Shown: positions 45,070 to 54,583 of the stretch, one piece after another
Numbering within the stretch: position 1 is the stretch's first letter
Layout: every line of letters begins with the position of its first letter
NCBI RefSeq assembly: GCF_035917275.1
Contig: NZ_CP108508.1
Span: forward strand, 6,634,001 to 6,698,000
Source of the DNA: Streptomyces sp. NBC_01237
GTDB taxonomy: Bacteria > Actinomycetota > Actinomycetes > Streptomycetales > Streptomycetaceae
Direction: 5' to 3'
Length of the DNA stretch: 64,000 nt
Notes under the pieces: model-generated
What the model was told of the DNA's origin: nothing
What the model saw: only the letters and a program-made list of their open reading frames with translations
Database searches by the model: none
Made by a program: the position numbers and the translations under genes

Positions 45070-45348
45070 GTGTCTGGCCGGACGCAAGCCCGCGCTTGCC
45101 CCGAGCGAACCTGTGTGGGATGCCGGGAGCGAGTGGCCAAGAGCGAGCTGTTGCGCATCGTGGTGGACGAGGGAGTATGCGTCCCTGATCCACGCGGTAC
45201 GCTGCCCGGCCGGGGTGCTTATGTGCACCCCGCATCTGTCTGTCTCGACCTGGCGGTTCGCCGCCGGGCATTCCCCCGGGCCTTCAAGGCCAAGGGGCCG
45301 TTCGACTCCGCCGCACTGCAGCGGTTCGTCGAGCGGGTGACACCGTAG
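45070..45348 (+). CDS. ylxR: YlxR family RNA-binding protein
   Basis: A 92-residue DUF448/YlxR protein. The signature is RTCVGCRERVAKSELLRIVV with the paired cysteines, followed by DPRGTLPGRGAYVHP. Homologues bind RNA or RNase P and influence gene expression. The GTG at 45070 has GGGAGG eleven bases upstream. It lies between nusA and infB as in most actinobacteria. Length is normal. Confidence 0.92.
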   Translation: MSGRTQARACPERTCVGCRERVAKSELLRIVVDEGVCVPDPRGTLPGRGAYVHPASVCLDLAVRRRAFPRAFKAKGPFDSAALQRFVERVTP

Positions 45349-45413
45349 GAAAGTGAACGGCACGGGTCCCCGTGCGGTCAGGTACCTCGCGAGTTGGAAG
45401 TAGGTCGAGATTG

Positions 45414-45446
45414 CGATGAGCACTCGATGAGTACGCGATGAGTACG
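45414..45446 (+). repeat. Three 11-bp tandem repeats in the infB leader, each containing ATGAGYAC
   Basis: CGATGAGCACT, CGATGAGTACG and CGATGAGTACG follow one another at 45414-45424, 45425-45435 and 45436-45446. They create overlapping minicistrons: Met-Ser-Thr-Arg-stop at 45416-45430, the same at 45427-45441, and a six-codon one at 45438-45458. Stop and next start share ATGA. Confidence 0.85.
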
Positions 45447-45496
45447 CCCATGAAGTAGCGACGGTCCGGCGGTAACCCGGACCTAAAAGGAGCGAA

Positions 45497-48400
45497 GTGG
45501 CTAAGGTCCGGGTATACGAACTCGCCAAGGAGTTCGGCGTCGAGAGCAAGGTCGTCATGGCCAAGCTCCAAGAACTCGGTGAATTCGTCCGTTCGGCGTC
45601 CTCGACGATCGAGGCGCCGGTTGTACGCAAGTTGACTGACGCACTGCAGGGGCCCGGCGGCAACGCCGGCAAGTCCGCTGCCAAGCCCGGCGCGCCCCGC
45701 AAGGCCGCGCCCGTAAAGCCCGCAGCGCCCTCCCCGGCCGCCGCGGCACGTCCCGCTGCCCCGAAGCCCGGCGCCCCGGCTCCCAAGCCGGCCGCGGCCG
45801 AGGCCCCGGCGAGCAGCACCCCCGCGAGCACCGCACCGGCAGCGCCTTCCGCGCCGTCGTCCGGCCCGCGTCCGGGCCCGAAGCCCGCGCCCAAGCCCGC
45901 CCCGGTGACTCCGGTCCCCGCTGCCGAGTTCTCGGCACCGGCTCCGGCTCAGCAGGCCGCGCCCGCGCAGCAGCAGGCCCCCCGCCCCGCAGGCGCCACC
46001 CCCGGCCCGCGTCCCGCCTCCCGTCCGGCTCCGGCCGGCGGTCAGCGTGACGGCGGCCGCGACGGTGGTCAGCGTGAGGGCGGTCAGCGTGACGGCGGCC
46101 GCGGTGGCGAGCGTGGCGGCGACCGCCCCGCACGTCCCGCCGGCCAGGGCGCCCCGCGCCCCGGTGGCGCACGTCCGGCGGGTCCCCGTCCGGGCAACAA
46201 CCCCTTCACCTCCGGTGGCTCCACCGGCATGGCGCGTCCCCAGGCCCCCCGGCCCGGTGGCGCCCCGCGCCCCGGTGGCGGTCAGGAGCGCCCCGGCGCC
46301 CCGCGTCCGCAGGGCGGCCCCGGTGGCGCCCCGCGCCCGCAGGGTCAGGGTGGCGCACGTCCGAGCCCCGGCGGCATGCCCCGTCCGCAGGCTCCCCGTC
46401 CGGGCGGTGCCCCGTCCGGTAACCGTCCGAACCCCGGCATGATGCCGCAGCGTCCCGCTGCGGGTCCGCGTCCCGGCGGTGGCCCCGGCGGTGGCCGCGG
46501 TCCCGGTGGCGGCGGCGGTCGTCCCGGTGGCGGTGGCGGCGCTGGCCGTCCCGGTGGCGGCGGCTTCGCAGGCCGTCCGGCCGGTCCCGGTGGCGGTGGC
46601 GGCGGCTTCGCCGGTCGTCCCGGTGGTCCCGGTGGCGGTGGCGGCGCAGGCCGTCCCGGTGGTGGCGGCGGCTTCGGCGGTCGTCCCGGCTTCGGTGGAC
46701 GTCCCGGCGGCCCCGGTGGCCGTGGTGGCACACAGGGTGCGTTCGGCCGTCCCGGCGGTCCGGCGCGTCGTGGTCGCAAGTCGAAGCGGCAGAGGCGCCA
46801 GGAGTACGAGGCCATGCAGGCCCCGTCGGTCGGCGGCGTCATGCTGCCTCGCGGCAACGGACAGGCTGTCCGGCTGTCGCGCGGTGCCTCGCTCACCGAC
46901 TTCGCGGAGAAGATCAACGCCAACCCGGCGTCGCTCGTCGCCGTGATGATGAACCTCGGCGAGATGGTCACGGCGACGCAGTCCGTCTCCGACGAGACGC
47001 TCCGGCTTCTCGCGGACGAGATGAACTACGTCCTGGAGATCGTCAGCCCCGAGGAGGAGGACCGCGAGCTGCTCGAGTCCTTCGACATCGAGTTCGGCGA
47101 GGACGAGGGCGGCGAAGAGGCCCTGGTCTCGCGTCCGCCGGTCGTGACCGTCATGGGTCACGTCGACCACGGTAAGACCCGACTGCTGGACGCGATCCGC
47201 AAGACGAACGTCGTTGCGGGCGAGGCCGGCGGCATCACGCAGCACATCGGTGCGTACCAGGTCTCCTCCGAGGTCAACGGCGAGGACCGCCGGATCACCT
47301 TCATCGACACCCCGGGTCACGAGGCGTTCACCGCCATGCGTGCACGTGGTGCGAAGTCGACCGACATCGCGATCCTCGTGGTGGCGGCCAACGACGGTGT
47401 GATGCCCCAGACGATCGAGGCGCTGAACCACGCCAAGGCGGCCGAGGTGCCGATCGTGGTCGCGGTCAACAAGATCGACGTCGAGGGTGCCGACCCGACC
47501 AAGGTGCGCGGTCAGCTCACCGAGTTCGGTCTGGTGGCCGAGGAGTACGGCGGCGACACGATGTTCGTCGACATCTCCGCCAAGCAGGGCCTCAACATCG
47601 AGGCACTGCTGGAGGCCGTCGTCCTCACCGCCGACGCCTCGCTCGACCTGCGGGCCAACCCGGAGCAGGACGCGCAGGGTATTGCGATCGAGTCCCACCT
47701 CGACCGCGGCCGCGGTGCCGTTGCGACCGTCCTGGTCCAGCGAGGCACGCTGCGGGTCGGCGACACGATGGTCGTCGGCGACGCCTACGGCCGAGTCCGC
47801 GCGATGCTCGACGACAAGGGCGAGAACGTCGAGGAAGCGGGTCCCTCGACCCCCGTCCTCGTGCTGGGTCTCACCAACGTCCCGGGCGCCGGCGACAACT
47901 TCCTGGTCGTCGACGAGGACCGTACGGCCCGTCAGATCGCCGAGAAGCGTGCCGCTCGTGAGCGCAACGCCAACTTCGCCCGCAAGGGTGTCCGGTTCTC
48001 CCTGGAGAACCTGGACGAGGCGCTCAAGGCCGGTCTGGTCCAGGAACTCAACCTCATCATCAAGGGCGACGCGTCCGGTTCGGTGGAGGCTCTCGAGTCC
48101 TCGCTGCTCCAGCTCGACGTCGGTGAAGAGGTCGACATCCGGGTCCTGCACCGCGGTGTGGGTGCGGTCACCGAGTCGGACATCGACCTGGCGACCGGCT
48201 CCGACGCCATCGTGATCGGCTTCAACGTGCGCGCCGCAGGGCGTGCCGCGCAGATGGCCGAGCGCGAAGGCGTGGACGTCCGGTACTACTCGGTCATCTA
48301 CCAGGCGATCGAAGAGATCGAAGCGGCCCTCAAGGGCATGCTCAAGCCGGAGTACGAAGAGGTCGAGCTCGGTACGGCGGAGATCCGCGAGATCTTCCGC

Positions 48401-48655
48401 TCGTCCAAGCTGGGCAACATCGCCGGTGTGCTGGTCCGGTCCGGCGAGGTCAAGCGCAACACCAAGGCGCGCCTGCTGCGCGATGGCAAGGTCATCGCGG
48501 AGAGCCTCAACATCTCCGGTCTGCGCCGCTTCAAGGACGACGTCACCGAGATCCGCGAAGGCTTCGAGGGCGGTATCAACCTCGGAAACTTCAACGACAT
48601 CAAGATCGACGACGTCATCGCGACGTACGAGATGCGCGAGAAGCCGCGCGGCTGA
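45497..48655 (+). CDS. infB: Translation initiation factor IF-2
   Basis: A 1052-residue GTPase that places initiator tRNA on the 30S subunit. The N-terminal IF2_N motif is [20 protein letters not shown]. Residues ~55-425 are a long low-complexity region: Ala/Pro/Lys first, then Gly/Arg/Pro repeats such as [16 protein letters not shown] second IF2_N-like segment follows (~455-520). The G domain starts near 545 with [18 protein letters not shown], then DTPGHEAF and NKID. Domains II-IV complete it. The start is GTG at 45497 with AAAAGGAG four bases upstream. The repeat-rich leader may affect its translation. Confidence 0.96.
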   Translation: MAKVRVYELAKEFGVESKVVMAKLQELGEFVRSASSTIEAPVVRKLTDALQGPGGNAGKSAAKPGAPRKAAPVKPAAPSPAAAARPAAPKPGAPAPKPAAAEAPASSTPASTAPAAPSAPSSGPRPGPKPAPKPAPVTPVPAAEFSAPAPAQQAAPAQQQAPRPAGATPGPRPASRPAPAGGQRDGGRDGGQREGGQRDGGRGGERGGDRPARPAGQGAPRPGGARPAGPRPGNNPFTSGGSTGMARPQAPRPGGAPRPGGGQERPGAPRPQGGPGGAPRPQGQGGARPSPGGMPRPQAPRPGGAPSGNRPNPGMMPQRPAAGPRPGGGPGGGRGPGGGGGRPGGGGGAGRPGGGGFAGRPAGPGGGGGGFAGRPGGPGGGGGAGRPGGGGGFGGRPGFGGRPGGPGGRGGTQGAFGRPGGPARRGRKSKRQRRQEYEAMQAPSVGGVMLPRGNGQAVRLSRGASLTDFAEKINANPASLVAVMMNLGEMVTATQSVSDETLRLLADEMNYVLEIVSPEEEDRELLESFDIEFGEDEGGEEALVSRPPVVTVMGHVDHGKTRLLDAIRKTNVVAGEAGGITQHIGAYQVSSEVNGEDRRITFIDTPGHEAFTAMRARGAKSTDIAILVVAANDGVMPQTIEALNHAKAAEVPIVVAVNKIDVEGADPTKVRGQLTEFGLVAEEYGGDTMFVDISAKQGLNIEALLEAVVLTADASLDLRANPEQDAQGIAIESHLDRGRGAVATVLVQRGTLRVGDTMVVGDAYGRVRAMLDDKGENVEEAGPSTPVLVLGLTNVPGAGDNFLVVDEDRTARQIAEKRAARERNANFARKGVRFSLENLDEALKAGLVQELNLIIKGDASGSVEALESSLLQLDVGEEVDIRVLHRGVGAVTESDIDLATGSDAIVIGFNVRAAGRAAQMAEREGVDVRYYSVIYQAIEEIEAALKGMLKPEYEEVELGTAEIREIFRSSKLGNIAGVLVRSGEVKRNTKARLLRDGKVIAESLNISGLRRFKDDVTEIREGFEGGINLGNFNDIKIDDVIATYEMREKPRG

Positions 48656-48671
48656 TCCGTACCTCAACAGT

Positions 48672-48712
48672 CGGGGCCGGTCGACGGGTCATATTTCCGT
48701 CGATCGGCCCCG
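48672..48712. terminator. Hairpin after infB
   Basis: A 16-bp stem with one G-T pair (48672-48687 with 48697-48712) has a 9-base AT-rich loop, GTCATATTT. It lies 16 bases after the infB stop. No T-tract follows, so termination may be partial. Confidence 0.65.
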
Positions 48713-48822
48713 GCCGTTCCGGTACGGTTCTGGTGTCCCGGCCGAGTACCGGCAGGGCACGCTGTGCCGGTCCGGGGGGTGGCCTCCGGGCCTTTCCGAA
48801 CCCGAACCGGCGGGACATCCGG

Positions 48823-48836
48823 ACATACATGTATGT
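48823..48836. promoter_or_regulatory. 14-bp perfect palindrome overlapping the ylxP start codon
   Basis: ACATACATGTATGT is its own reverse complement and contains the ATG at 48829-48831. A protein bound here would block initiation of transcription or translation of ylxP. No regulator is known. Confidence 0.45.
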
Positions 48837-49122
48837 GGGGACACTGTCCTTCGATCTGCTCCTCGGCGACGTACGGTCGTTGAAGGAGAAACGCTCCATC
48901 GTCCGTCCGATCGTCGCCGAGCTGCAACGCAAGTTCGCGGTGAGTGCGGCGGAGACGGGCGGGCAGGATCTCCATCGCAGGGCCGAGATCGGTCTTGCCG
49001 TGGTCTCCGGGGACACCGGACACCTCACAGATGTACTGGACCGGTGCGAGCGGCTGATCGCCGCGCGTCCCGAGGTGGAGCTGCTGTCGGTTCGACGGCG
49101 GCTGCACAGTGACGAAGACTGA
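48829..49122 (+). CDS. ylxP: DUF503 / YlxP family protein
   Basis: A 97-residue small protein of the YlxP family, usually encoded between infB and rbfA and proposed to have a ribosome-associated role. The core reads TLSFDLLLGDVRSLKEKRSI, followed by RPIVAELQRKFAVSAAE, matching DUF503. The ATG at 48829 gives the usual MYVGTL start. The longer frame open from 48733 adds non-conserved residues. rbfA starts 37 bases later. Confidence 0.9.
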   Translation: MYVGTLSFDLLLGDVRSLKEKRSIVRPIVAELQRKFAVSAAETGGQDLHRRAEIGLAVVSGDTGHLTDVLDRCERLIAARPEVELLSVRRRLHSDED

Positions 49123-49159
49123 ACCGTAAGCAAAAACCAGAAGGAAGAGTGACGGACCG

Positions 49160-49657
49160 GTGACCGACAACGCGCGGGCCCGCAAGCTGGCCGATCGCAT
49201 CCAGGTCGTGGTCGCGGAGACCCTGGACCGGCGTATCAAGGATCCGCGGCTCGGATTCGTGACGATCACGGACGCCCGTGTCACCGGCGACCTGCGGGAG
49301 GCCACGGTCTTCTACACGGTCTACGGCGACGACGAGGAGCGCGCGGCCTCCGCCGCGGCGCTGGAGAGCGCCAAGGGCGTCCTGCGCTCCGAGGTCGGCC
49401 GGCAGACCGGGGTCCGGTTCACACCGACCCTGGCCTTCGTCCCGGACGCCCTGCCGGACAACGCCCGCACCATCGAGGACCTCCTCGACAAGGCGCGGGC
49501 CAAGGACGCCGCGGTGCGCGAGGTGTCGACCGGCGCGAAGTACGCGGGCGACGCCGACCCGTACCGCAAGCCGGAGGACGAGGACGAGGCCGCCGGGGCC
49601 GAGGGGTCCGACGAGCCCGAGCGCCCCAGTGGGAACGAGGGCTCGGCCTCCGCATGA
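49160..49657 (+). CDS. rbfA: 30S ribosome-binding factor RbfA
   Basis: A 165-residue cold-shock-associated factor that binds the 30S subunit and helps 16S rRNA 5' maturation. The KH-like core shows [40 protein letters not shown] and [18 protein letters not shown]-terminal acidic tail (~125-165) rich in Glu, Asp and Gly is typical of actinobacterial members. The start is GTG at 49160. The stop overlaps the truB start (ATGA). Confidence 0.94.
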   Translation: MTDNARARKLADRIQVVVAETLDRRIKDPRLGFVTITDARVTGDLREATVFYTVYGDDEERAASAAALESAKGVLRSEVGRQTGVRFTPTLAFVPDALPDNARTIEDLLDKARAKDAAVREVSTGAKYAGDADPYRKPEDEDEAAGAEGSDEPERPSGNEGSASA

Positions 49658-50556
49658 CACAGCAGAACAACAGGACGCCGGACGGCCTTGTCATTGTCGA
49701 CAAGCCGTCCGGCTTCACTTCGCACGACGTCGTCGCCAAGATGCGCGGCATCGCCCGTACCCGACGCGTCGGGCACGCCGGCACGCTCGATCCGATGGCG
49801 ACCGGTGTGCTCGTGCTCGGCGTCGAGAGGGCCACCAAGCTCCTGGGCCATCTCGCGCTGACCGAGAAGGAGTACCTCGGCACGATCCGGCTCGGGCAGG
49901 ACACCATCACCGATGACGCGGAGGGCGAGATCATCTCGTCCACCGATGCCTCGGGTGTGACGCGGGAGGGCATCGACGCCGGGGTGGCCGCGCTGAGCGG
50001 CCCGATCATGCAGGTGCCGTCCAAGGTCAGCGCCATCAAGATCGACGGCAAGCGTTCGTACGCGCGGGTGCGCGGCGGCGAGGAGTTCGAGATCCCGGCC
50101 CGTCCGGTGACCGTCTCGTCCTTCGCCGTCCACGACGTCCGTGAGGCGGTCGCCGAGGACGGGACCCCGGTCGTCGACCTCGTCGTCTCCGTCGTCTGCT
50201 CCTCCGGTACGTACATCCGCGCCCTGGCCCGGGACCTCGGTGCCGGGCTCGGTGTGGGCGGGCACCTCACCGCGCTGCGGCGCACCCGGGTCGGCCCGTA
50301 CGGGCTGGACGCGGCGAGGACGCTGGAGGCCCACCAGGAGGAGCTGACCGTGATGCCGGTCGCGGAGGCGGCGGCCTCCGCGTTCCCCCGCTGGGACGTG
50401 GACGAGAAGCGGGCCAAGCTGCTGCTCAACGGCGTCCGGCTGGACATGCCCGCGTATCCGCCGGGACCGGTCGGGGTCTTCGGGCCCGACGGGTCGTTCC
50501 TGGTGCTGGTCGAGGAGCAGAAGGGCAAGGCCAAGAGCCTCGCCGTCTTCGCCTGA
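49654..50556 (+). CDS. truB: tRNA pseudouridine(55) synthase TruB
   Basis: A 300-residue enzyme forming pseudouridine 55 in the tRNA T-loop. The catalytic aspartate is in [14 protein letters not shown]; other family blocks are [33 protein letters not shown] and [15 protein letters not shown]. The C-terminal domain is PUA-like and includes [20 protein letters not shown]. The ATG at 49654 is coupled to rbfA. A strong hairpin follows. Confidence 0.95.
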   Translation: MTQQNNRTPDGLVIVDKPSGFTSHDVVAKMRGIARTRRVGHAGTLDPMATGVLVLGVERATKLLGHLALTEKEYLGTIRLGQDTITDDAEGEIISSTDASGVTREGIDAGVAALSGPIMQVPSKVSAIKIDGKRSYARVRGGEEFEIPARPVTVSSFAVHDVREAVAEDGTPVVDLVVSVVCSSGTYIRALARDLGAGLGVGGHLTALRRTRVGPYGLDAARTLEAHQEELTVMPVAEAAASAFPRWDVDEKRAKLLLNGVRLDMPAYPPGPVGVFGPDGSFLVLVEEQKGKAKSLAVFA

Positions 50557-50578
50557 CGGGCTCCGCCACCGCTTCCCC

Positions 50579-50614
50579 CGTGGAGCGGGCACGGCCCCCG
50601 GTGCCCGCTCCACG
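50579..50614. terminator. Hairpin after truB
   Basis: A 14-bp perfect stem, CGTGGAGCGGGCAC (50579-50592) with GTGCCCGCTCCACG (50601-50614), has an 8-base loop. It lies 22 bases after the truB stop and probably ends the rimP-truB operon. Confidence 0.8.
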
Positions 50615-50748
50615 ATCCCCCTCCCGCGGTGAGCCCTGTCCATCCCGCACCGCGAATTCACCCCAATGGACGGGCGCTCGGAGTGAACGAGGGGTACGCA
50701 GGGGGGCGCTTTCGCCCCTTGCGCTTCTCGCGCCGATCGTTGCCGACC

Positions 50749-50754
50749 TACCGT
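50749..50754 (+). promoter_or_regulatory. Candidate -10 box for the leaderless pseudo-trypsin/NACHT gene
   Basis: TACCGT ends six bases before the ATG at 50761. The -35 region is weak (TTCTCG, 18 bases upstream). Together with the hairpin after truB it suggests that the gene has its own promoter. Confidence 0.4.
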
Positions 50755-50760
50755 CTGACC

Positions 50761-53700
50761 ATGGGCAGCGGGGACCGGTCGAAGCTGGTAAGAATCTGCG
50801 ATCAGGCCGGCCGGCCGAGAGGTACCGGATTCGTCGCGGACGATCGCGGGACGGTCGTCACCAGTCACCGGGCGGTCTCCTCCGACGTGCCTCTGGTGCT
50901 CCACGGGAGCGACGGCCGCACCTGTCCCGTCGGGTCCGACGGCATCACCGCACTGCCCGCGCTCGGTCTCGCCCTGGTGCGCACCGGCGGACCGGAGGCG
51001 CTCGGCACCGACCCGCTCCCCATCGCCGCACGGGACCGGATCGAGGCCGGGACGTACGTCCGCATCGCCGCGCACGGCTGGCGCGAGGCCCGGGTGCTCG
51101 GTACGGCCCCCGCCACCTACACCGCGGACGGCCGCGGCCACCCGGTCGGGGCGGCGCTGGAACTGGCCCTCGGCACGGACGGGCGCGACGCGCTGCGCTC
51201 GGGCGGGGCGGCCGTCGGCGGCCCGGTGACCGACCCCCGGACCGGTGCGGTCCTCGGCGTGCTCTGCACCGCCCTGCGCGCCGCCCACGAGGCGGCCGGG
51301 CTCGCCCTGCCGCTCGCCCCCGGCTCCGGCGGCGAGTTCGACGCCCTGCTGCGGCGCAACGCGATGAGCGTCCCCGGCTACGGACCCGACCTCAACCTCG
51401 CCGGTGCCCTCCAGCTCACCGCGACCTCGGTCGGCTCGGCGGGCGGTACGGGCGCCCCCACCGAACGGGTGGAGCGGGACGAGGTCCGGGCGGAGTTCAC
51501 CGCCTTCGAGGACGGTACGGGGACGGTCCTGGGCCTCGTCGGGGCGCCCGGCACCGGGCGCACCACCGAGCTGGCCGCCCTGGCCGCCCGCCGTGCCGGT
51601 GGTGAGGAGCCCGCGCTCACCCTGTGGCTGCGCGGCGCCGATCTGCTGGCCGACGACACCTCCGTCGCCGAAGCCGTCGCCCGTACCCTCGCCAGGTCCG
51701 CACGGATCGTCACGGCCGCCGGGGCCCGGGGGGACATGGGGACGGCCACCCCCGAGCGGGTGGCCGCGCTGGCCGTGGCGGCGGGACACCCGCTGCTCGT
51801 CGTGCTGGACGGCCCCGAGGAGATGCCCCCGCTGCTGGCCCACCGGCTCGCCGAGTGGACGGCGGGCACGGCCGACTGGCTGCGCCACCACGGGGCACGG
51901 CTCGTCGTCGCCTGCCGCCCCGAGCACTGGGAGCGGGCCGGGTCGTTCCACCCGCCGGACACCCTGCACCGCCCCGCGCGGCCCGCCCGGGGACTGCCTC
52001 CCGCGCTGCGTCTGGGCGACCTGACCGCGAGCGAGGCCGAGCGGGCCCGGGAGCGCCACGGCCTCCCCGCCGGAGCCCTCGCCCCCGGCCACGACCGGCA
52101 CCCGCTCACGCTCCGGCTGCTCGCCGAGGTGCGCGCGGCGCTGCCCCCGGACGTGGCGGGCCTGCCCGACACCGAGGACGTCTTCGGCGCCCACCTCGAC
52201 CTCATGTGCGTCCGCGTCGCGGTCCGGATCGCGGCGGCGGCCGACCCGCAGCCCCGTGGCACCGCCGTACGCAGGCTGGCCGCCCGGGTGGCCGGGCAGG
52301 TCCACGAGGCGGCCCGGCGCTGTCTCGGGCCGGGCCAGGGGGAGCTGGACCGGGCGGCGTTCGAGGAGATCTTCCCCTGGCGCACCGGCTGGGCCTCGGC
52401 GGTTCTCACCGAGGGCCTCCTGGTTCCGGCGGGCGCGGGCTACCGCTTCGCCCACGAGGAGCTGGGGGACTGGGTGCAGGGCGCGCACCTCGACCTGGAC
52501 GCGGCGCTGCGGTCGCTGGTCCACCGCTGGCACACGGGGGAGGAGCCGACAGCCTCGGCGGCCCCGGCGGGCCCGGTCGGCGCGGCGCCGGTGGTCTCCG
52601 GGCAGGGGCCTCTGCCGCGGCCCCGGCGGTCACGGCAGTCCCAGCCCCGTCAGCAGTCCCAGCCCCGCCGTCAGTCCCAGCAGCCCCGGTCTCTTGAGCA
52701 GTTCCGTGAGTCGCGGTCGGTGGGGTCGCCACAGCAGCTTCATCGGCCCCCATTGCTCCAAGTGCCTCACCAGCCCCAGGCCCTTCAGGAGTCCCCGGCG
52801 TCCCTGGAGACGCCGGAGCCCCGGAGCCTGCCCGTGCCGAGGCATCGCATCGGACCGGTGATCCAGGCGATGCTGCTGCTCGGCCGCCGCCAGGGCGCCT
52901 CCGCGCTGGCGCACCGGATGGCCGACCTGATCGAGGCGCTGGACCGGCTCTCCCGTGACGACGGGCGGACGCGGGCGGACGAGGACGCGGGCTGGTGGGC
53001 CGCCCACCTCCTGGGCCAGTCACTGCTCGAAGTGCCCGACGCCCGCCCCTATCTGGGCGTACTGCGGGTGCTCGCCGGACGGATCACCCGGCGGTCCGCC
53101 GCCGGGGCGGGCCCGGCCGGGCTGGGGGCCTACACGGAGTTCGGGCCCTGGTTCTGGCGGCGGCTGCGGCTGCCCGAGGAGGACCGGATCGACCTGCTGC
53201 GGCGGCTGGTGCCCGCCGACGGAATCCCGCGCGCCGACGGGGACGAGCGGTATCTGGACGCCGTGGCCCGGCGGCTCGCCCTCGACCCGCCCACCGTGCA
53301 GCGGCTGCTGTGCCGCTGGTTCACCGACGAGCGCCCGCTGCCGGCCGGACAGGACGTGCCCCTGCGTCCCACGGTGGCCGCCGCCGCACAGGCTCTCCTG
53401 TACGCCCGCCGGGACCTGGCCGTGGACGAGCTGACCGACGCCCTCGTGGTGACGCCCCATCCGCGCGCCGCCGAACTCCTCGCCGCACTGGCCGAGGACG
53501 AGCCCGCCGCGCTCTGCCGGGCCGTGGAGCGCTGGGCGCGCGACGAGGACCGGCCGGCCCGGCGCCCGGCGGCCGCGCACTACGCCGTGCAGCTCGCGGA
53601 GCGCACCCTCGCCGACACCGACCGGGCCCTCCTGCGCGCCACTGCCCTCACCCTGCTGGCCCGCCGCTGCGACGACGCCCTGCACGGCCCGGCGCTCACC

Positions 53701-54540
53701 CTTCTCGTCCGGGACCCGGAGACCCGGGACCGGTATCTCGCCGAGGCCCTGCGGGTCTTCGCAGCCGGGGATCCCCGGCTGCCGGTGGCGCTGCTGGCCG
53801 AGGTGTTCCCGGCCCGCCCGGAGCCGGTGCTCGCCGCCCTGCGTACCCGGCTGGTCCGGCCCGGTGACGGCGCGGGCGAGGTGCTGCGGGAGCTGGCCGC
53901 GCTGGACGCGCCCGCCCTGGCGCTGCACGCCGCGGGGCTGGTACGGACGTACATCGACAGCCACCCCGACGACGGCACGTACGCCGGTGAGTACGTTGAC
54001 CTGCGGCTGGAGCACGGCCCCGCCGCCCGTGCCCTGCTGCTGCCCCTGGTGACGGGACTGCTGCGGGACCGCCCCGTACCGCCCGCCGTGCGCGGCGCAC
54101 TCGCCCGGGTGTTCGCGGGGCCCGCAAGCACCGCCTCCAGGCCGCTGCGGGCCGAGCTGCTGGAGGTCCTGCTGGAGTTCGAGCAGGACCGGGGGCGGGA
54201 CCCGGAGGTGCTCGACGCGCTGCTGCGGGCCGCCGCGGCGGGGTCGGGCCAACGGCCGGAAGTACGGACGAGGGCGCTGGTGCACCGCACCGGAATGCTC
54301 CTGGTGCGGACCCCGGAGGGTGCGGCACGCTTCGACCGGAGCCTCGTCGAGCTCGCTCGTGACGTGCCCGGTTTCGCCGCGCTGGTCATCGGCTGGCTGG
54401 CCGACGCCCCGCAGGAGTGGGCGGCGGTCGTGGGCCCGAGCGCGCGGCGGACGGTGGAGGCGCTGAAGGCATCACGGCCCGCGATCCCGATGCCGATGCA
54501 GGCCGCGGGACGTGAGCATGGCAGTCTTAGACCTGCGTAA
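50761..54540 (+). CDS. Degenerate trypsin-like domain fused to a NACHT/STAND-type NTPase
   Basis: A 1259-residue cytoplasmic multidomain protein. Residues ~1-190 align by eye with trypsin-like peptidases: GTGFVADDRGTVVTSHRAV holds His36, but the DLAL position reads GLALV (Gly69) and the GxSGGP loop reads AAVGGPVTD (Val152), so Asp and Ser of the triad are missing. Residues ~240-480 form a NACHT-like NTPase: Walker A GAPGTGRTT (261-269), Walker B LLVVLDGPEE (345-354), and LVVACRPEHW as a sensor element. A Gln/Ser/Arg/Pro-rich linker (~620-700) precedes a long Ala/Leu-rich helical C-terminus (~700-1259), possibly HEAT/TPR-like. STAND proteins of this layout are signal-activated switches. The frame open from 50629 was rejected for lack of conserved sequence. 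Confidence 0.82.
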   Translation: MGSGDRSKLVRICDQAGRPRGTGFVADDRGTVVTSHRAVSSDVPLVLHGSDGRTCPVGSDGITALPALGLALVRTGGPEALGTDPLPIAARDRIEAGTYVRIAAHGWREARVLGTAPATYTADGRGHPVGAALELALGTDGRDALRSGGAAVGGPVTDPRTGAVLGVLCTALRAAHEAAGLALPLAPGSGGEFDALLRRNAMSVPGYGPDLNLAGALQLTATSVGSAGGTGAPTERVERDEVRAEFTAFEDGTGTVLGLVGAPGTGRTTELAALAARRAGGEEPALTLWLRGADLLADDTSVAEAVARTLARSARIVTAAGARGDMGTATPERVAALAVAAGHPLLVVLDGPEEMPPLLAHRLAEWTAGTADWLRHHGARLVVACRPEHWERAGSFHPPDTLHRPARPARGLPPALRLGDLTASEAERARERHGLPAGALAPGHDRHPLTLRLLAEVRAALPPDVAGLPDTEDVFGAHLDLMCVRVAVRIAAAADPQPRGTAVRRLAARVAGQVHEAARRCLGPGQGELDRAAFEEIFPWRTGWASAVLTEGLLVPAGAGYRFAHEELGDWVQGAHLDLDAALRSLVHRWHTGEEPTASAAPAGPVGAAPVVSGQGPLPRPRRSRQSQPRQQSQPRRQSQQPRSLEQFRESRSVGSPQQLHRPPLLQVPHQPQALQESPASLETPEPRSLPVPRHRIGPVIQAMLLLGRRQGASALAHRMADLIEALDRLSRDDGRTRADEDAGWWAAHLLGQSLLEVPDARPYLGVLRVLAGRITRRSAAGAGPAGLGAYTEFGPWFWRRLRLPEEDRIDLLRRLVPADGIPRADGDERYLDAVARRLALDPPTVQRLLCRWFTDERPLPAGQDVPLRPTVAAAAQALLYARRDLAVDELTDALVVTPHPRAAELLAALAEDEPAALCRAVERWARDEDRPARRPAAAHYAVQLAERTLADTDRALLRATALTLLARRCDDALHGPALTLLVRDPETRDRYLAEALRVFAAGDPRLPVALLAEVFPARPEPVLAALRTRLVRPGDGAGEVLRELAALDAPALALHAAGLVRTYIDSHPDDGTYAGEYVDLRLEHGPAARALLLPLVTGLLRDRPVPPAVRGALARVFAGPASTASRPLRAELLEVLLEFEQDRGRDPEVLDALLRAAAAGSGQRPEVRTRALVHRTGMLLVRTPEGAARFDRSLVELARDVPGFAALVIGWLADAPQEWAAVVGPSARRTVEALKASRPAIPMPMQAAGREHGSLRPA

Positions 54541-54583
54541 TCGACATACACACGTACACAGGTTCGGGCGAGGAGCGGTCACA

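Noticed and set aside
45284..48667. A 1127-codon open frame on the minus strand opposite infB
   Set aside because: It is an antisense shadow of infB created by GC-biased third positions and Gly/Pro/Arg codons; the product is low-complexity with no domain, and infB is certain.
49321..52533. A 1070-codon minus-strand open frame across rbfA, truB and the NTPase gene
   Set aside because: It crosses three well-supported genes in antisense, has no recognisable motif and shows the typical Gly/Arg/Pro-rich shadow composition.
54512..54583. Upstream ATG start for ribF
   Set aside because: It overlaps the preceding gene, lacks a ribosome-binding site and adds residues not typical of RibF; GTG 54584 has GAGGAG.
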